DNA from: Lolium rigidum
Taxonomy: Eukaryota > Streptophyta > Magnoliopsida > Poales > Poaceae
DNA: 64,000 bases
Assembly (NCBI RefSeq): GCF_022539505.1
Contig: NC_061510.1
Location: 274,928,330 to 274,992,329, forward strand
Direction: 5' to 3'
The position numbers and the translations under genes are program-made. The first letter of the stretch is position 1; each line of letters starts with the position of its first letter. Below the pieces are notes generated by a model. The model made no database searches, had not been told where the DNA came from, and saw only the letters and a program-made list of their open reading frames with translations. Positions 1 through 11,229 of the stretch are shown piece after piece.

Positions 1-314
1 GCGTCGGAGGCCAGCCGAGGGGGCCACACCAAGGGCCGCGCGGGCCCCCCCTAGGCCGCGCCGCCTTATGGTGTGGGGCCCTCGGGCCTCCACCTCTCTT
101 GCCCTTCTGGCTCCGTCGCATTCCGGTAAAATAGGGCCTTCTGCATAAATTCCGAGGATTTTCCCGAAAGTTGGATTTCTGCACAAAAACGAGACACCAT
201 AGCAGTTCTGCTGAAAACAGCGTTAGTCCGTGTTAGTTGTATCCAAAATACACAAATTAGAGGCAAAACAATAGCAAAAGTGTTCGGGAAAGTAGATACG
301 TTTTGGACGTATCA
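1..314 (-). repeat. Element A 3' LTR (partial, runs off the left edge)
   Basis: Matches 25034-25348 almost base for base. Read on the minus strand it starts with TGATACGTCCAAAACG at 314. A polypurine tract abuts it at 315. Confidence 0.92.
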
Positions 315-2654
315 ACTCCCCCCAAGCTTAGCTTATTGCTTGTCCTCAAGCAATTCAGTTAACAACTGAGCGATAAAAGAACTTTCACGAACACATTTGC
401 TCATATGATGTATATATTCTCATGCTATGGCTAATACTTAAGCAGTTCATAATGAGACACATGCAAATAAGATCATCCAACGAGTTATGTCAATCATGGA
501 GAGGTACCAACAATTAATAATAAGCATCATGAATCATGTATATAAGCAGGATTGCAATGTTCATAAGAGAATATGGTAAAGTGGTATCTCGCTTGCCTGT
601 ATTTGATCGGCAAAACATAAATGCCGAGGCACCTCTGGAGTTCATAGAAATACTAGAAGTAGTGATTGTCAAAGATAAAAGCATCAAAGTTATACCACAA
701 TCAATCATATTTTGAGACAAGCATATTATACTAAGAATGACAGTTGTGCTCTCAAGATAGTGCTCAAAGAAAGAATGGAGACACAACATAAAAGTAAAAG
801 ATTGACCCTTCGCAGAGGGAAGCAGGGATTAACATGCGCTAGAGCTTTTTATTTGTAAAGCAGGAGTAAAATTATTTTGAGACGTGTTTGTTGTTGTCAA
901 CGAATGGTAATGGGTACACTAACTACCTCATCAACCGGACTCCCAAGAGCGGCTCCCATTTTATTTATTTTTGGGTGGCACTCCTTCCAACCTTTCTTTC
1001 ACAAACCATGGCTAACCGAATCCTCGGGTGCCGGCCAACAATCACATACCATGAAAGAGTGCCTTTTTATTTAAGTTTTATTATGATGATGACACTCCCC
1101 CCAACCTTTGCTTACACAAGCCATGGCTAACCGAATCCTTCGGGTGCCGTCCAACAATCACGAACCATGGAGGAGTGTCTATTTAAGTTTTATTAATTTG
1201 GGACTGGGAATCCCATTGCCAGCTCTTTTTGCAAAATTATTGGATAAGCGGATGTGCCACTAGTCCATATGAGAGTCCGTCAAAAGGAAATGACAAGGTT
1301 GAAAGCTAAACACCACATACTTCCTCATGAGCTATGAAACATTAACACAAATTGAGAAGCATTTTGAAAGTTTTAAAGGTAGCACATGAGAATTTACTTG
1401 GAATGGTTTGAAATGCCATGCATAGGTATTTATGGTGGACACTTTGGAACAACTTGGTTTTCAGGTGTTTGGAAGCACGAGCGGCGATCCCGCTCAGTAC
1501 AAGTGAAGGCTAGCAAAAGACTAGGGAGCGACAAATCAAGAGAGCAGTAACTGTCATAATCATGCTTGCGGCAAAATAAATTAACGGAGGCATAAAAGTG
1601 ATACAAGAACTCTGAAGCAATATAAATCATCGAGGCTTAATTGACTTTTTTGTTCAGTCATATGCATGCGTGAGCATGTGCCAAGTCGATATAAATGAAT
1701 TATTCAGAGGAGGATACCACAATGCCATACTTACTTATGAATAAAACAATGCAAGCAAACATCCATGACATGCTACTCATACTAATAAATTGGAGCTAAA
1801 CATGAGAGATCATAAACTACTAGACTTTCTCAAATAACATATACCTCACATGAACCAACTAAGCATGCTCACATGGATGAGTATATGTACAAAAATCAAA
1901 AAAAATAGAGTTCATACCAGCCTCTCACCACAATCCAATTGTCGTAGATCGTCATTATTGTCTTTTCACTTGTGTAGCTTGGATAATATGAAATGAAAAC
2001 CACGCTCCAGCCACCGAAGACCATTGAACTCATGATGAACTTTACAAACCAAAGAAGAACAGCAAATATTTTTGGTGTTTTCGAATTGGAAACAAGAATG
2101 AAAGAAAACAAGCAAACAAAGCAAAATCTTTTTGGGTTTTCTCATAGCAAACTAACGATAGCAAATAAAATAAACTAAGAGCAAAGAACCAAATAAACAA
2201 ATGGTGAAGAGAAACAACAGAAATATTTTTGGTCTTTTTGTGTTTTAGGAAAGAAACAAAGTGAAAACAAAAGAATGCAAACTAACGAAACAGAAAAGCA
2301 GGATGACAGAAATCTGCCAAATCCTGACAGCAGTACAGAAATCGAAATTAACAAAAATCTTCCATTGCTCAGACCAAAAAGTGTTCAACTAATGAAAGTT
2401 AGATAATAACCTGGGGAACATTCTCAAAAATTGGCAGCTCAAAATAACGTTCTGGCTGTGCGCACGAATTTTTTTGGTAACAGCCCAGAATCTGTTTTTG
2501 GACAGCACTTCCCCAAATATCATCTCCCTCTCATTAGAAAACCACTCTAAGAGACTAAACAAGTATGTACAAGTATCCAGCAATCATAATATGCAAAGAA
2601 TGAGTGATGCCGGTATACCTCCCCCCAAGCTTAGGCTTTTGGCCTGAGTGGAGT
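315..2654 (-). other. Element A non-coding tail with terminal and internal polypurine tracts
   Basis: About 2.3 kb between the third ORF and the 3' LTR, without a credible ORF. The terminal polypurine tract (minus sense AAGCTTGGGGGGAGT) is at 315-330. A second copy of the same motif lies at about 2620-2637, 18 nt beyond the third-ORF stop. At 900-1180 a short segment with CCATGGCTAACCGAATCC is present twice. The same tail is found in element C (42126-44465), and its motifs recur in B and D. Confidence 0.8.
784..830 (-). other. Conserved stem-loop module in the retrotransposon tail (element A copy)
   Basis: Plus-strand core is CAACATAAAAGTAAAAG followed by CCCTTCGCAGAGGGAAGC. CCCT...AGGG can pair as a small stem. 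The same core occurs in B (about 9331-9372), C (43954-43997) and D (52505-52545), although their coding regions differ. Possible roles are RNA packaging, processing or 3'-end formation; none is demonstrated. Confidence 0.55.
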
Positions 2655-3776
2655 TCATTCCCAACGAGGGTCGGAGTTCCACGCCGGTGGGTCATACATG
2701 GAGTGATAATAAGGCCCCTGCACAGAAGAATATCGTGGAGGCTCCACATGACCATGGTGTTGATATGAGGAGCTCGCTGCATCGGATGAAGAGTCAGGGT
2801 GCTCCTCGGCCTCCTCCACATCTTCCCTTGCACGACGGCTTTCCCTTTCTATGTATGCGTTCAGCTCATTTTCTGTGATCGACCACCCGTTCCTGGCATC
2901 AAGGTTAAACAAAACAGGTGCAGGCAATCGTACTAGTTTTTCAATTTTCTTAGTTATACTCCAATTTTTCTTATACAAAGTTATCCTATAATGCAGGTTG
3001 TTCAAATTAGATGCATCTGAAATAAATTCATGTTTAATCATGGAAACAACATCAAGCTTTTCTGTAGAAAGCGGAATATCTAAATGGTGAGGTTCTACAC
3101 CATGCATAGTTAATAAACGAGAGGCGATAAGACCTCCACAAATTCCTCCTTTCTCACGGTTAGTAGCAAGTCTACAAGCTATTAAAGCACCCAAATTATA
3201 AGTCCTATCCTGTTGCAAAGCAGCAGCTAAGAAAGCCAAATCTTGGACAGATAATTTACCTCCAGTCTTTCTCGCAAGAACGCACTTTGTAACGAAATAA
3301 GCAAAATAGTGGATAGCTGGCTGTTGAATGCTACTAATCTTACCACTATCATTGGAGAAGCTCCTCCCATTACAAATCATTGTATAAAGATTTGAGAGCT
3401 CCCGCGGTGTTCCCCTGATCTTCTCGCAGGATCCCCACCGCGGCACTCTAATTGCTGTACAAAAATCACTGAAAGGCAAGTTGATAGTTTTGTTATAAAT
3501 CTTGTACCGGACCATGGGGTTAGTTTGAGACCGATGAAATTCGAAATCCTGCACAACCGACACCGTTAGTTTAGCATATTGGTGAGGTTCACCAACAGTA
3601 AAACCTTCCAACCCCGCATTGGAAATCGGTGCTTGAACATCTTGCGGGATTCCTGCATTCCGCATAAAATCCGTGCATGGGTAATAAGAGGGGTATACTC
3701 CCTCTTCACGATGAACTCTCATGACTTGCTGTACCTCCAACTCTTGTTGGTTAAGTTGGTGCACACTCCCTTCCAT
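2655..3776 (-). CDS. Element A third ORF, 373 aa, Athila-type accessory protein of unknown function
   Basis: An intact reading frame starting at ATG 3776, 4 nt after an acceptor-like TTTCAG (AG at 3781-3780). This suggests it is expressed from a spliced subgenomic RNA, as proposed for third ORFs of Athila-like elements. Motifs include DFMRNAGI near the N terminus, then FHRSQTNPMVRYKIY, PAIHYFAYF and LSVQDLAFLAAAL, followed by a Ser/Tyr/Pro-rich acidic tail ending DPRWE. I see no signal peptide or transmembrane segment, so it does not look like an envelope protein. It resembles the plant retrotransposon ORF families known as ATHILA ORF-1 or plant transposon protein, but this is by eye only. 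Its counterpart in element C is only about one-third identical in protein although the flanking DNA is nearly identical. The start at 3818 in the same frame is less likely because it lies upstream of the acceptor. Confidence 0.75.
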   Translation of the reverse strand: MEGSVHQLNQQELEVQQVMRVHREEGVYPSYYPCTDFMRNAGIPQDVQAPISNAGLEGFTVGEPHQYAKLTVSVVQDFEFHRSQTNPMVRYKIYNKTINLPFSDFCTAIRVPRWGSCEKIRGTPRELSNLYTMICNGRSFSNDSGKISSIQQPAIHYFAYFVTKCVLARKTGGKLSVQDLAFLAAALQQDRTYNLGALIACRLATNREKGGICGGLIASRLLTMHGVEPHHLDIPLSTEKLDVVSMIKHEFISDASNLNNLHYRITLYKKNWSITKKIEKLVRLPAPVLFNLDARNGWSITENELNAYIERESRRAREDVEEAEEHPDSSSDAASSSYQHHGHVEPPRYSSVQGPYYHSMYDPPAWNSDPRWE

Positions 3777-4568
3777 TTTCTGAAATTTTTCAACAATCAT
3801 TATAAAATTTGATTTCAAAGTATATAATTGAGGGGAACTACTATATGAACTTGCTAGAGTACTACAAATGCATCAAAACTAATTTCTTCCACTTAGAGCA
3901 AGCATGCAAACTCACTAAACATGTTATCTACAGCAGCAAAATATTCAAGATATACTCAACCAAATGAAATTCTAATTGGACAATCAAAGGATTCACATAC
4001 CAAGGAGTAAATGTGCCAAATTTCAGACAGAAATCTGGGCTGAGCAAGTAGATCGAAAAATCGCGAGTTCTTGAGCAGAAACACGAGTGAGAGGAACTTG
4101 GTACGAGTTTTTTCGGGAGAGAGAAGATGCTGGGAGGAAGAGATGATGTAGTGGGGCAAGGAGGGGCCCACACCACAGGGTGGCGCGCCCACCTCCTTGG
4201 CCGCGCCGGCCTGTGGTGTGCCACCCTCTGGTGCCCCACAGGTCATCCCCTGGCACTCCCAGGTGCCTCGTCGAAAAATAGGACCAACGGTGTAATTTTT
4301 GTAATTTTTAGAGAACTTCGAAAAATACACATTTCTGGGTCTTAAATTAATGATTACTGCGCAGGAAAATGATTTTTAAAATCTTAACAACTAAAGCATA
4401 TTGCAAAACAAAAAGTGCTACAGCAAGTAAAATAAGTGGAGGGAGAAAGAAAGAAAGAAATGTTGTTTAGCTCTCTTATGCATTAAAATATACTTGTTAA
4501 CAAGGTTGATCAAGTCTTGCTACCAAATAAATTTTATATGACATAAGAAGAAATAAACCTCAAATCAA
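3777..4568 (-). other. Element A gag-to-third-ORF spacer
   Basis: About 0.8 kb of non-coding DNA with no credible ORF. It ends in a splice-acceptor-like TTTCAG next to the third ORF. It contains a short GAAA microsatellite near 4444-4460. The matching spacer in C is 40209-41006. Confidence 0.6.
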
Positions 4569-7234
4569 TCATGTTACCTTATATTGAATTGATATGGATC
4601 CAATCACAAGAGTTTGGTATTCTTCTTTAGGCTCATATATAGGACAATCAATGCATCCCACTTTGATAGTTTTCACATTAAAAATTGTATTGACTCCACA
4701 TACTTTATCAATCCTCTTGGGAAAATAGACAGTGTGTTCCTTATCATCAACATTGAAAGTAACCATGCCTTTATTGCAATCAATAACAGCCCTTGCAGTA
4801 TTAAGAAAGGGTCTTCCAAGAATAATGGACATATTATCATCTTCAGGCATTTCCAACACAACAAAATCAGTTAATATCAAGCAATGCTGAGTAACTTGAA
4901 CAAGAACATTTTCACATAGACCAACAGGAATAGCAGTAGATTTATCAGCCATTTGCAAAGATATATCAGTTGGTATCAACTTATCTAAATCAAGTCTCTT
5001 ATAAAGAGAAAAAGGCATTACACTAACTCCCGCTCCCAAATCACATAGAGTAGTTCTAACATAATTATTCTTGATGGAACAAGGAATAGTCGGTATACCT
5101 GGGTCTCCAAGCTTCTTTGGAATCTTACCATTGAAGGAGTAATTAGCGAGCATAGTGGAAATTTCCTCATTGGGGATTTTCCTTTTGTTAGTAACAATAT
5201 CTTTCATATACTTTGAATAAGGAGGCAATTTAATAGCTTCAGTCAAAGGGATTTGCAAAAATAAAGGTTTCATCCAATCACAAAATTTATTATAATGTTC
5301 CTCCTCCTTTGATTTTAGTTTCTTAGCAGGAAAAGGCATTTGCTTTTGAACCCAAGGTTCTCTTTCATTACCATGTTTCTCAGCAATAAAATCTTCTTTA
5401 GTGTACTTTTTATTTTTAGCAGGTTTTTTAGGTTCTTTTTCAATTTCTTCTTTATCAGGAGTATCATCCTTATCATTATCTTTATCATGTTCATTACCAC
5501 TTTCAGTTTCAGCATCAGAAATAGAAATACTATTAGGATCATTAACGAGTTCGAGAGGATTCTACAACATTCTTATGTTTCTTTTTCTTTTTCTTAGATG
5601 GAGCACTAGTTTTAGTTAGTTGAGAATCTTGTTCAACTCTTTTGGGATGCCCTTCAGGATATAGAGGATCCTGAGTAGAAACACCACCTCTAGTTGTTAC
5701 TTCATAAGCATGTTTTTCTTTAGAATTATTTCCCAACAAGTCATTTTGCACTTTAGTAAGTTGATCAATTTGAGTTTGAACCATTTGAAAATGTTTAACA
5801 AGTATCTTAACATCATTGGAGCTTCTCTCCACAATACCATGCAATTCACTAATAGCTCGAGAATTTTCCATTAAATGACTCTCTACTCTCATATTAAAGT
5901 TTTCTTGCTTAACAATATAATTATCAAACTCATCTAAGCATTGAGCAGGAGGTTTTGAATACGGAATATCTTCCCTAGTAAACCGTTGAAGAGAGTGTAC
6001 CTCAATCATGGGTGAAGGGGGAGTTATCTCACATAAATCTTCTATAGGAGGTAAATTCTTCACATCTTCAGGTTTAATACCCTTCTCTTTAAGAGACTTC
6101 TTGGCTTCCCTCATATCTTCATCATTTAATTTAATCATACCCCTCTTCTTCACTATCGGTGTCGGGGTTGGTTCAGGTGTAGACCAATCATCATGATTCC
6201 GGCCTATTTTAGCCAATAATTCTTCAGCATCGTCTGGAGTTCTTTTCCTGAAAACACAACCAGCACAACTATCCAGGTATGCCCTAGACTCAATGGTTAG
6301 TCCACTATAAAATATATCAAGTAAATCATGCTTTTCCAAATCATGGTCAGGCTGAGCTCTAATAAGAGAGCAAAATCTCGCCCAAGCCTCAGGCAATTTC
6401 TCTCCATCTTCCTGGTCAAAATTATAAATTCTCTGCAAAGCAGCATGTTGAGCACTAGCAGGAAAGTATTTCCGGAAGAAAATATCAAGCAATTCTTTTG
6501 GACTTTTAATAGAACCAGGAGGCAAATTATTATACCAAGTTTTAGCATCATCCTTTAATGAGAAAGGAAAAATTTTAGCGACAAAATAAGTACGCATCTT
6601 AATATCATCGGAAAACAAGCCACTAAGAGTAGATAGCTCGATCATGTGTTCAACGAGACTTTCTTTTTCAGTACCACAAAAGGGTGTTTTCTCAACAATA
6701 GCTATATGAGATAAATCAAGAGAAAAATCATAATCTTTATCCCTAATGTTTATAGGAGATGTGGCAAATTTAGGATCGGGAGATAGTTTATATCTAACAA
6801 GCATGTTCCGCAAGCAAATTTTTAATTTTTCTTGCATCGGTAGTAGCATTGCATTTTTCAATAAAATCATCATCAAGCTCTACATAATCTTCATCAAGAT
6901 CATCACTAGAATATTCAACGGACTCGGGTGAATTAACAGGTGTAGCAGCATTTTCATTAGGAGTTTCAGTATTTTTAATTTGTCTAGACTTAGCAATTGT
7001 AGCATCTAGAAAAGATCCTAACGAACCATCATTATCAAGCACAGCAGAAGCATCATCACAATTATAAGAGGAATTTTCAGATTCAGCAGAAGTACCAGCA
7101 TTTGAAGCTTGTGGCGGTGAAACAAGTTTACTCATCACGGATGGTGAATCAAGAGCAGCAGAGGTACTAAGAGTTGTACCTTTTCTTGTAGTGGATGGTA
7201 ATATGGCGATCTTAGTATCGCGAGGTTTACCCAT
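4569..7234 (-). pseudogene. Element A gag-protease polyprotein, broken in two places
   Basis: Starts at ATG 7234 (MGKPRDTKIAIL...), 59 nt inside the primer site. The order is an acidic, Ser-rich N terminus; a retrotransposon gag domain (AKTWYNNLPPGS, FRKYFPAS, about 6260-6560); a charged linker with a lysine run (KKKKKK) near 5590; and a retropepsin-like domain with CDLGAGVSVMP near 5040 (DLG in place of the usual DSG) and IILGRPFLNT. No CCHC knuckle and no RT follow. The frame breaks near 6795 (2 nt short compared with a continuous frame) and at 5545-5558, where element C reads continuously. Both breaks fall on CTG triplets and may be sequence errors. If continuous it would be close to 890 codons. 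The C-terminal end is about 10 codons longer than in C because of a 30-nt length difference. Confidence 0.85.
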
Positions 7235-7292
7235 AATGGAGAATTTGCAGCGAACAATATCAATCCAAGTGAACTTCCAAATAAAGCTATGC

Positions 7293-7310
7293 TCCCCGGC
7301 AACGGCGCCA
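7293..7310 (-). other. Element A primer binding site, tRNA-Asp
   Basis: Minus strand reads TGGCGCCGTTGCCGGGGA, complementary to the 3' end of plant tRNA-Asp(GUC). It is separated from the LTR end (7322) by 11 nt. Confidence 0.92.
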
Positions 7311-7321
7311 GAAAATAGTCT

Positions 7322-7328
7322 TGATGAC
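7322..7328 (-). repeat. First 7 nt of element A 5' LTR, including the element B target duplication
   Basis: TGATGAC at 7322-7328. ATGAC (7324-7328) is the left TSD copy of element B, and the right copy is 23955-23959. The rest of this LTR continues at 23960. Confidence 0.88.
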
Positions 7329-8837
7329 TGATGACCCACAAGTATAGGGGGTGTATCGTAGTATCTTCGATAAGTAAGAATGTCGATCCCAACGAGGAGC
7401 AGAAGGTGTTGGCAGCAGTTTCGATGAAGGATTCACTGTAAATGCTCAAGTATTCAAGGGGTTTTGATGTAATAGAAGAATAAAGTACGAGTAAGTAAAA
7501 TGCGAGAGAAATAATTGCAGCGAGTAGCCCAATCCTTTTTAGCACAAAGGACAAGCCGGTTTGTTTACTTATAATGACCAAACGTTCTTGAGGACACACG
7601 GGGATTTTAGTCTAGTACTTTCGCTTCATGTGGCTTAATAATCTTCATTGTTTTGATAAGTGTTGTGTGGGTGAACCTATGCTAATGCACCGCCCTTCCT
7701 AGGACTAATACATACTTGTGATTATACCCCTTGCAAGCATCCGGAACTACAAGAAAGTAATTAAGATAAATCTAACCATAGCCTTAAACTCTGAGATCCT
7801 CGCGATCCCTCTTGCATCGATATACTAACGGGGGCTCGGGTTTCGTCACTCCGGCAACCCCGCAATTAGCAACCGAATACAAGATGCACTCCCCTAGGCC
7901 CATAAATGGTGAAGTGTCGTGTAGTCGACGTTCACACGACACCACTAGAAGAATGACACCACAACTTAAATATCATAACATTGAATATTACTCAACCATA
8001 ATTCACACTAGCATTTAGACTTCACCCATGTCCTCAAGAACTAAACGAACTACTCACGAGACATCATATGGAATACAATCAGAGGTGATATGATGATGAA
8101 TAACAATCTGAACATAAACCTTGGTTCAATGGTTTCACTCAATAGCATCTATAACAAGTAGAGAATAATGCCGGGAGAGTTTCCCCTATCATACAATCAA
8201 GATTTAACCCAAATTGTTACAGCGGTGACGAGGTGCAGCGGTGGTGATGGCGGTGTAGATGGTGGAGATGATGATGATGATGATGGAGATGATGTCCCGC
8301 TCGATGACGATGGCGATGGCGTCGATTTCCCCCTCCGGGAGGGAATTTCCCCGCCGGATTCCTGCCCGCCGGAGAGCTCTTTTCTCTCTGGTGTTCTCCG
8401 CCCCGCAGAGGCGGCTGTAACCCTTCGTGAGGTCCTCTCTCGTGGCTTAGGTTTTCGGGACGAAGGAGTACGCGAAGAAAAGGAGGCGAAAGGGGCCGTG
8501 GGGCCCCCACACCACAGGGTGGCGCGGCCAGGCCATGGGCCGCGCCGGCCTGTGGTCTGGGCCCACAGTGGCTCCCCTCTTCTTCCCCTTCTGGCTCCCT
8601 CCGTCATCTGGAAAAATAGGAATTTACGTGAAATTTCCTTCCACAGTTGATCTTCCGAAATATTGCGTTCTGACGGTGCTTTTTCCAGCAGAATCCTGGC
8701 TCCGGTGCTTGATCCTCCAATAATGGTGAAACATGCAAAATAGATGAAATAACATAAGTATTGTATCCCAATATGAAATATATCAATGAATAACAGCAAA
8801 TTATGATACAAAATAGTGATGCAAATTGGACGTATCA
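7329..8837 (-). repeat. Element B 3' LTR
   Basis: Plus strand starts TGATGACCCACAAG and ends GGACGTATCA, 1509 bp. It contains a (GAT)n run at 8263-8300. It carries 29 nt (about 8377-8405) missing from the other LTR, bounded by a 2-nt GC microhomology, so the right LTR has a small deletion. The end opposite the polypurine tract abuts A's sequence and primer site, which at first sight makes it look like an LTR shared by A and B. Confidence 0.92.
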
Positions 8838-10623
8838 ACCCCCCCCCCCCAAGCTTAGACCTCGCTTGTCCCCAAGCGAAACTGAGCTCGATAAACAAGA
8901 CCACATGTTTATGGAGTGAAGAGTCGATAAATAAAATACGGACAAGAAGCATCATATTCATTCACACAAGACATTCTAGTAAACAACTTCCTCATATAAC
9001 TCATCTTGAAATAGGTAAATAGAAATCACAAGTAAAGGTGCATAAGAAATCATAGTTGGTGATGGCAAACTTTGTTCTTGGTCAGAGAACTACTAACGGA
9101 TTGTACTTCTAAGCAAAGCTTTCATATTAGATTTTATAACTCGAGCCTTCATATTCAAGCATAACGATCTCTTCATAATCATTGATAACTTCGAAGTCAT
9201 ATTCATTCCGATAAAATTGGTACTAAACAAGAAAGTATAAAAGACATGATTAACTGAATCATAGCATAAATGATTGATTCACAACAACTCAATTGCTTGC
9301 TTGAGATAGAGAGAAATAGGTTTACTGACTCAACATAAAAGTAAAAGATAGGCCCTTTGCAGAGGGAAGCAGGGATTAAATCATGTGGTAGAGCTTTTCA
9401 AGTTTTGAAATCATATAAAGAGCATAAAAGTAAGATTTTGAGCGGTGTTTGTTGTTGTCAACGAATGGTAGCGGGCCCTCTAACCCCCTTGTCAAGCGAA
9501 CCTTCCAAGAGCGGCTCCCATGAGGGACGGCATCTCTACCAGCAAGGTAGATCATCCCCCTTCTCTTTTGTTTACACATGTATTTTAGTTTTATTAAGGA
9601 TGACACTCCCCCCAACCTTGGCTTTCTCAATCCATGGCTAACCGAATCCTCGGGTGCCTTCCAACATTCACATACCATGGAGGAGTGTCTATTGCAAAAT
9701 TAAGTTGCTTACTGATAAATCAGGGCAAAACATGTGAAGAGAATTATTAATGAAAGTTATTAATTGGGGCTGGGAACCCCGTTGCCAGCTCTTATTGCAA
9801 AGTTATAGGATAAGCGGATGTGCCGCTAGTCCATTGGTGAAAGTCCGCCCGACAAGATTGAAAGATAAAACACCACATACTTCCTCATGAGCTATAGAAC
9901 ATTGACACAAATAAGGAGTAGTAGTTTGAATAATTTAAAGGTAGCACATGAAGTATTTACTTGGAATGGCAGAAAATACCATGTAGTAGGTAGGTATGGT
10001 GGACACAAATGGCATAGGTTTGGTCTAAGGTTATGGATGTATGAGAAGCATTCCCTCTCGATACAGGTCTTTGGCTAGCAAGGTTTGATAGCAATCATAA
10101 AGGTTGAGGGAAACAAACAAATATACATATGATAGAACAATCATGCATCTTTCTCATAAGCACAAGCAATTTTAACTTAAGAATACTAAGCTCATAAGCA
10201 TAGAGATAATAGAGTAATATATCTAAGTGTATTTCTCTCTTCTATTTAAACATCAAGATGTTGTTGCTATTGACCAATGCTAAGTTTGCCAAAACCAAAT
10301 AGATTTACTTGATGCTCCCAAAGTGATATCAATACTCATGTCAAGAGTAATCATATAATGGAGATTGCAAACTAAAATAAGGTGTGCAAAAAGTAAATGA
10401 TAAGACTTCTCATTAATATTCCATAACGATAACTCACACCAACGGATACATAGATAACTAACTAAGAGAGATACTTCCACATTGCATACTATTCCATATG
10501 ATAACTTCCCTACTCATGATATGACACTACTTGATAGTAAAAGATAAAGGTAGTGATGATGTGATACCGCGGCACTCCCCCAAGCTTGGAACAAACCAAG
10601 GGGATGCCAATACCGATGATGAA
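8838..10623 (-). other. Element B non-coding tail with terminal and internal polypurine tracts
   Basis: No credible ORF. The terminal polypurine tract is at 8838-8857 (12 C on the plus strand, 8839-8850, then AAGCTTAG). An internal copy (CTCCCCCAAGCTTGG) lies at about 10575-10590, just past the third-ORF stop. The conserved stem-loop module is at about 9331-9372, and the CCATGGCTAACCGAATCC motif occurs near 9630. This tail is recognisably homologous to that of elements A and C. Confidence 0.78.
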
Positions 10624-10771
10624 TTACTCCTTCGGTGATGATGGTGATGGGTTCCTCTCGACAAGCTTCTTAACCAGCTCCTTTAAATCTTCAATCTCAT
10701 AGGTGAGGTTGCGAATCAGTTCCGAGTTGTGCTCAACGCGGCTCATAATCATGTCAGGTGGTGAATTCCAA
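10624..10771 (-). pseudogene. Element B third ORF, C-terminal piece (beyond the CACTA insertion)
   Basis: Continues the frame begun at 17299 after the CACTA element and one TSD copy are discounted. It is about 48 codons to TAA at 10626-10624. The segment has Ile/Leu/Val at heptad spacing (LIRNLTYEIEDLKELVKKLV), suggesting a short coiled coil, and ends in a Ser/Pro tail. Without the insertion the protein would be about 179 aa. Function is unknown. Confidence 0.7.
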
Positions 10772-10790
10772 CTCCACTACAAGAAAAGTT

Positions 10791-11229
10791 CTGATAGACA
10801 ACGTCCCAAAATCGTCAACTAAGGGGCATTTTTCGTCGCCTATGGGCCTAACCCGATGATATGGGTTCTGTTGTCGAAACTGCGTCAGGCAAAGTCCAAC
10901 GACGATTTTTTCGGTCCGTCGCGCTTGGGCGACCTTCCGCCACGGAAAATCGGACCGTTGCGGAAGTGTTTTCGGGAGCCCGTTGACCGCCGACGTCATG
11001 CAACCGACACGTGGCGGACGCCGTTAACCGCCGGCTAACGGCGTTAACCGGCTGAAACCCCGTGGTAGATGGTAGGCCCACACGAGGCCCGCCACGTCTT
11101 AAGCGGGCCGGGCCGGATGACATAGTTTGACCGGTCAACTATATAGCTGGGCTGGTCCATTAGTTACGTGGGCCGGGCCTAACCTCTAAGGTTGACTGGT
11201 CAAAACTTAAATGGGCCGGCCCATTTAAC
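10791..11229. other. Left subterminal region of the CACTA element
   Basis: GC-rich, with repeated CGACG/CGTCG and GGGCCGG words that grade into the 107-bp array. No gene seen. Confidence 0.6.

Noticed and set aside
2655..3776. Third ORF as a retrovirus-like envelope
   Set aside because: No signal peptide, transmembrane segment or cleavage motif visible in A or C.
4614..4874. Antisense ORFs inside gag-protease and RT regions of A, B and C
   Set aside because: Shadows of the real minus- or plus-strand frames, Ile/Phe/Ser-rich, without start or conservation support.
7293..7310. Possible tRNA gene fragment
   Set aside because: Only the 18-nt primer complement is present, with no cloverleaf.
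7329..8837. A single LTR shared by two adjacent elements (unequal recombination)
   Set aside because: The TSD ATGAC on both sides of 7329-23954 and the rest of A's LTR at 23955-25348 show simple nesting.
8197..8961. Minus-strand 254-codon ORF and its plus-strand partner with an Asp run
   Set aside because: Lies wholly in the B LTR and partly encodes a GAT repeat. Disrupted in the other LTR copy.
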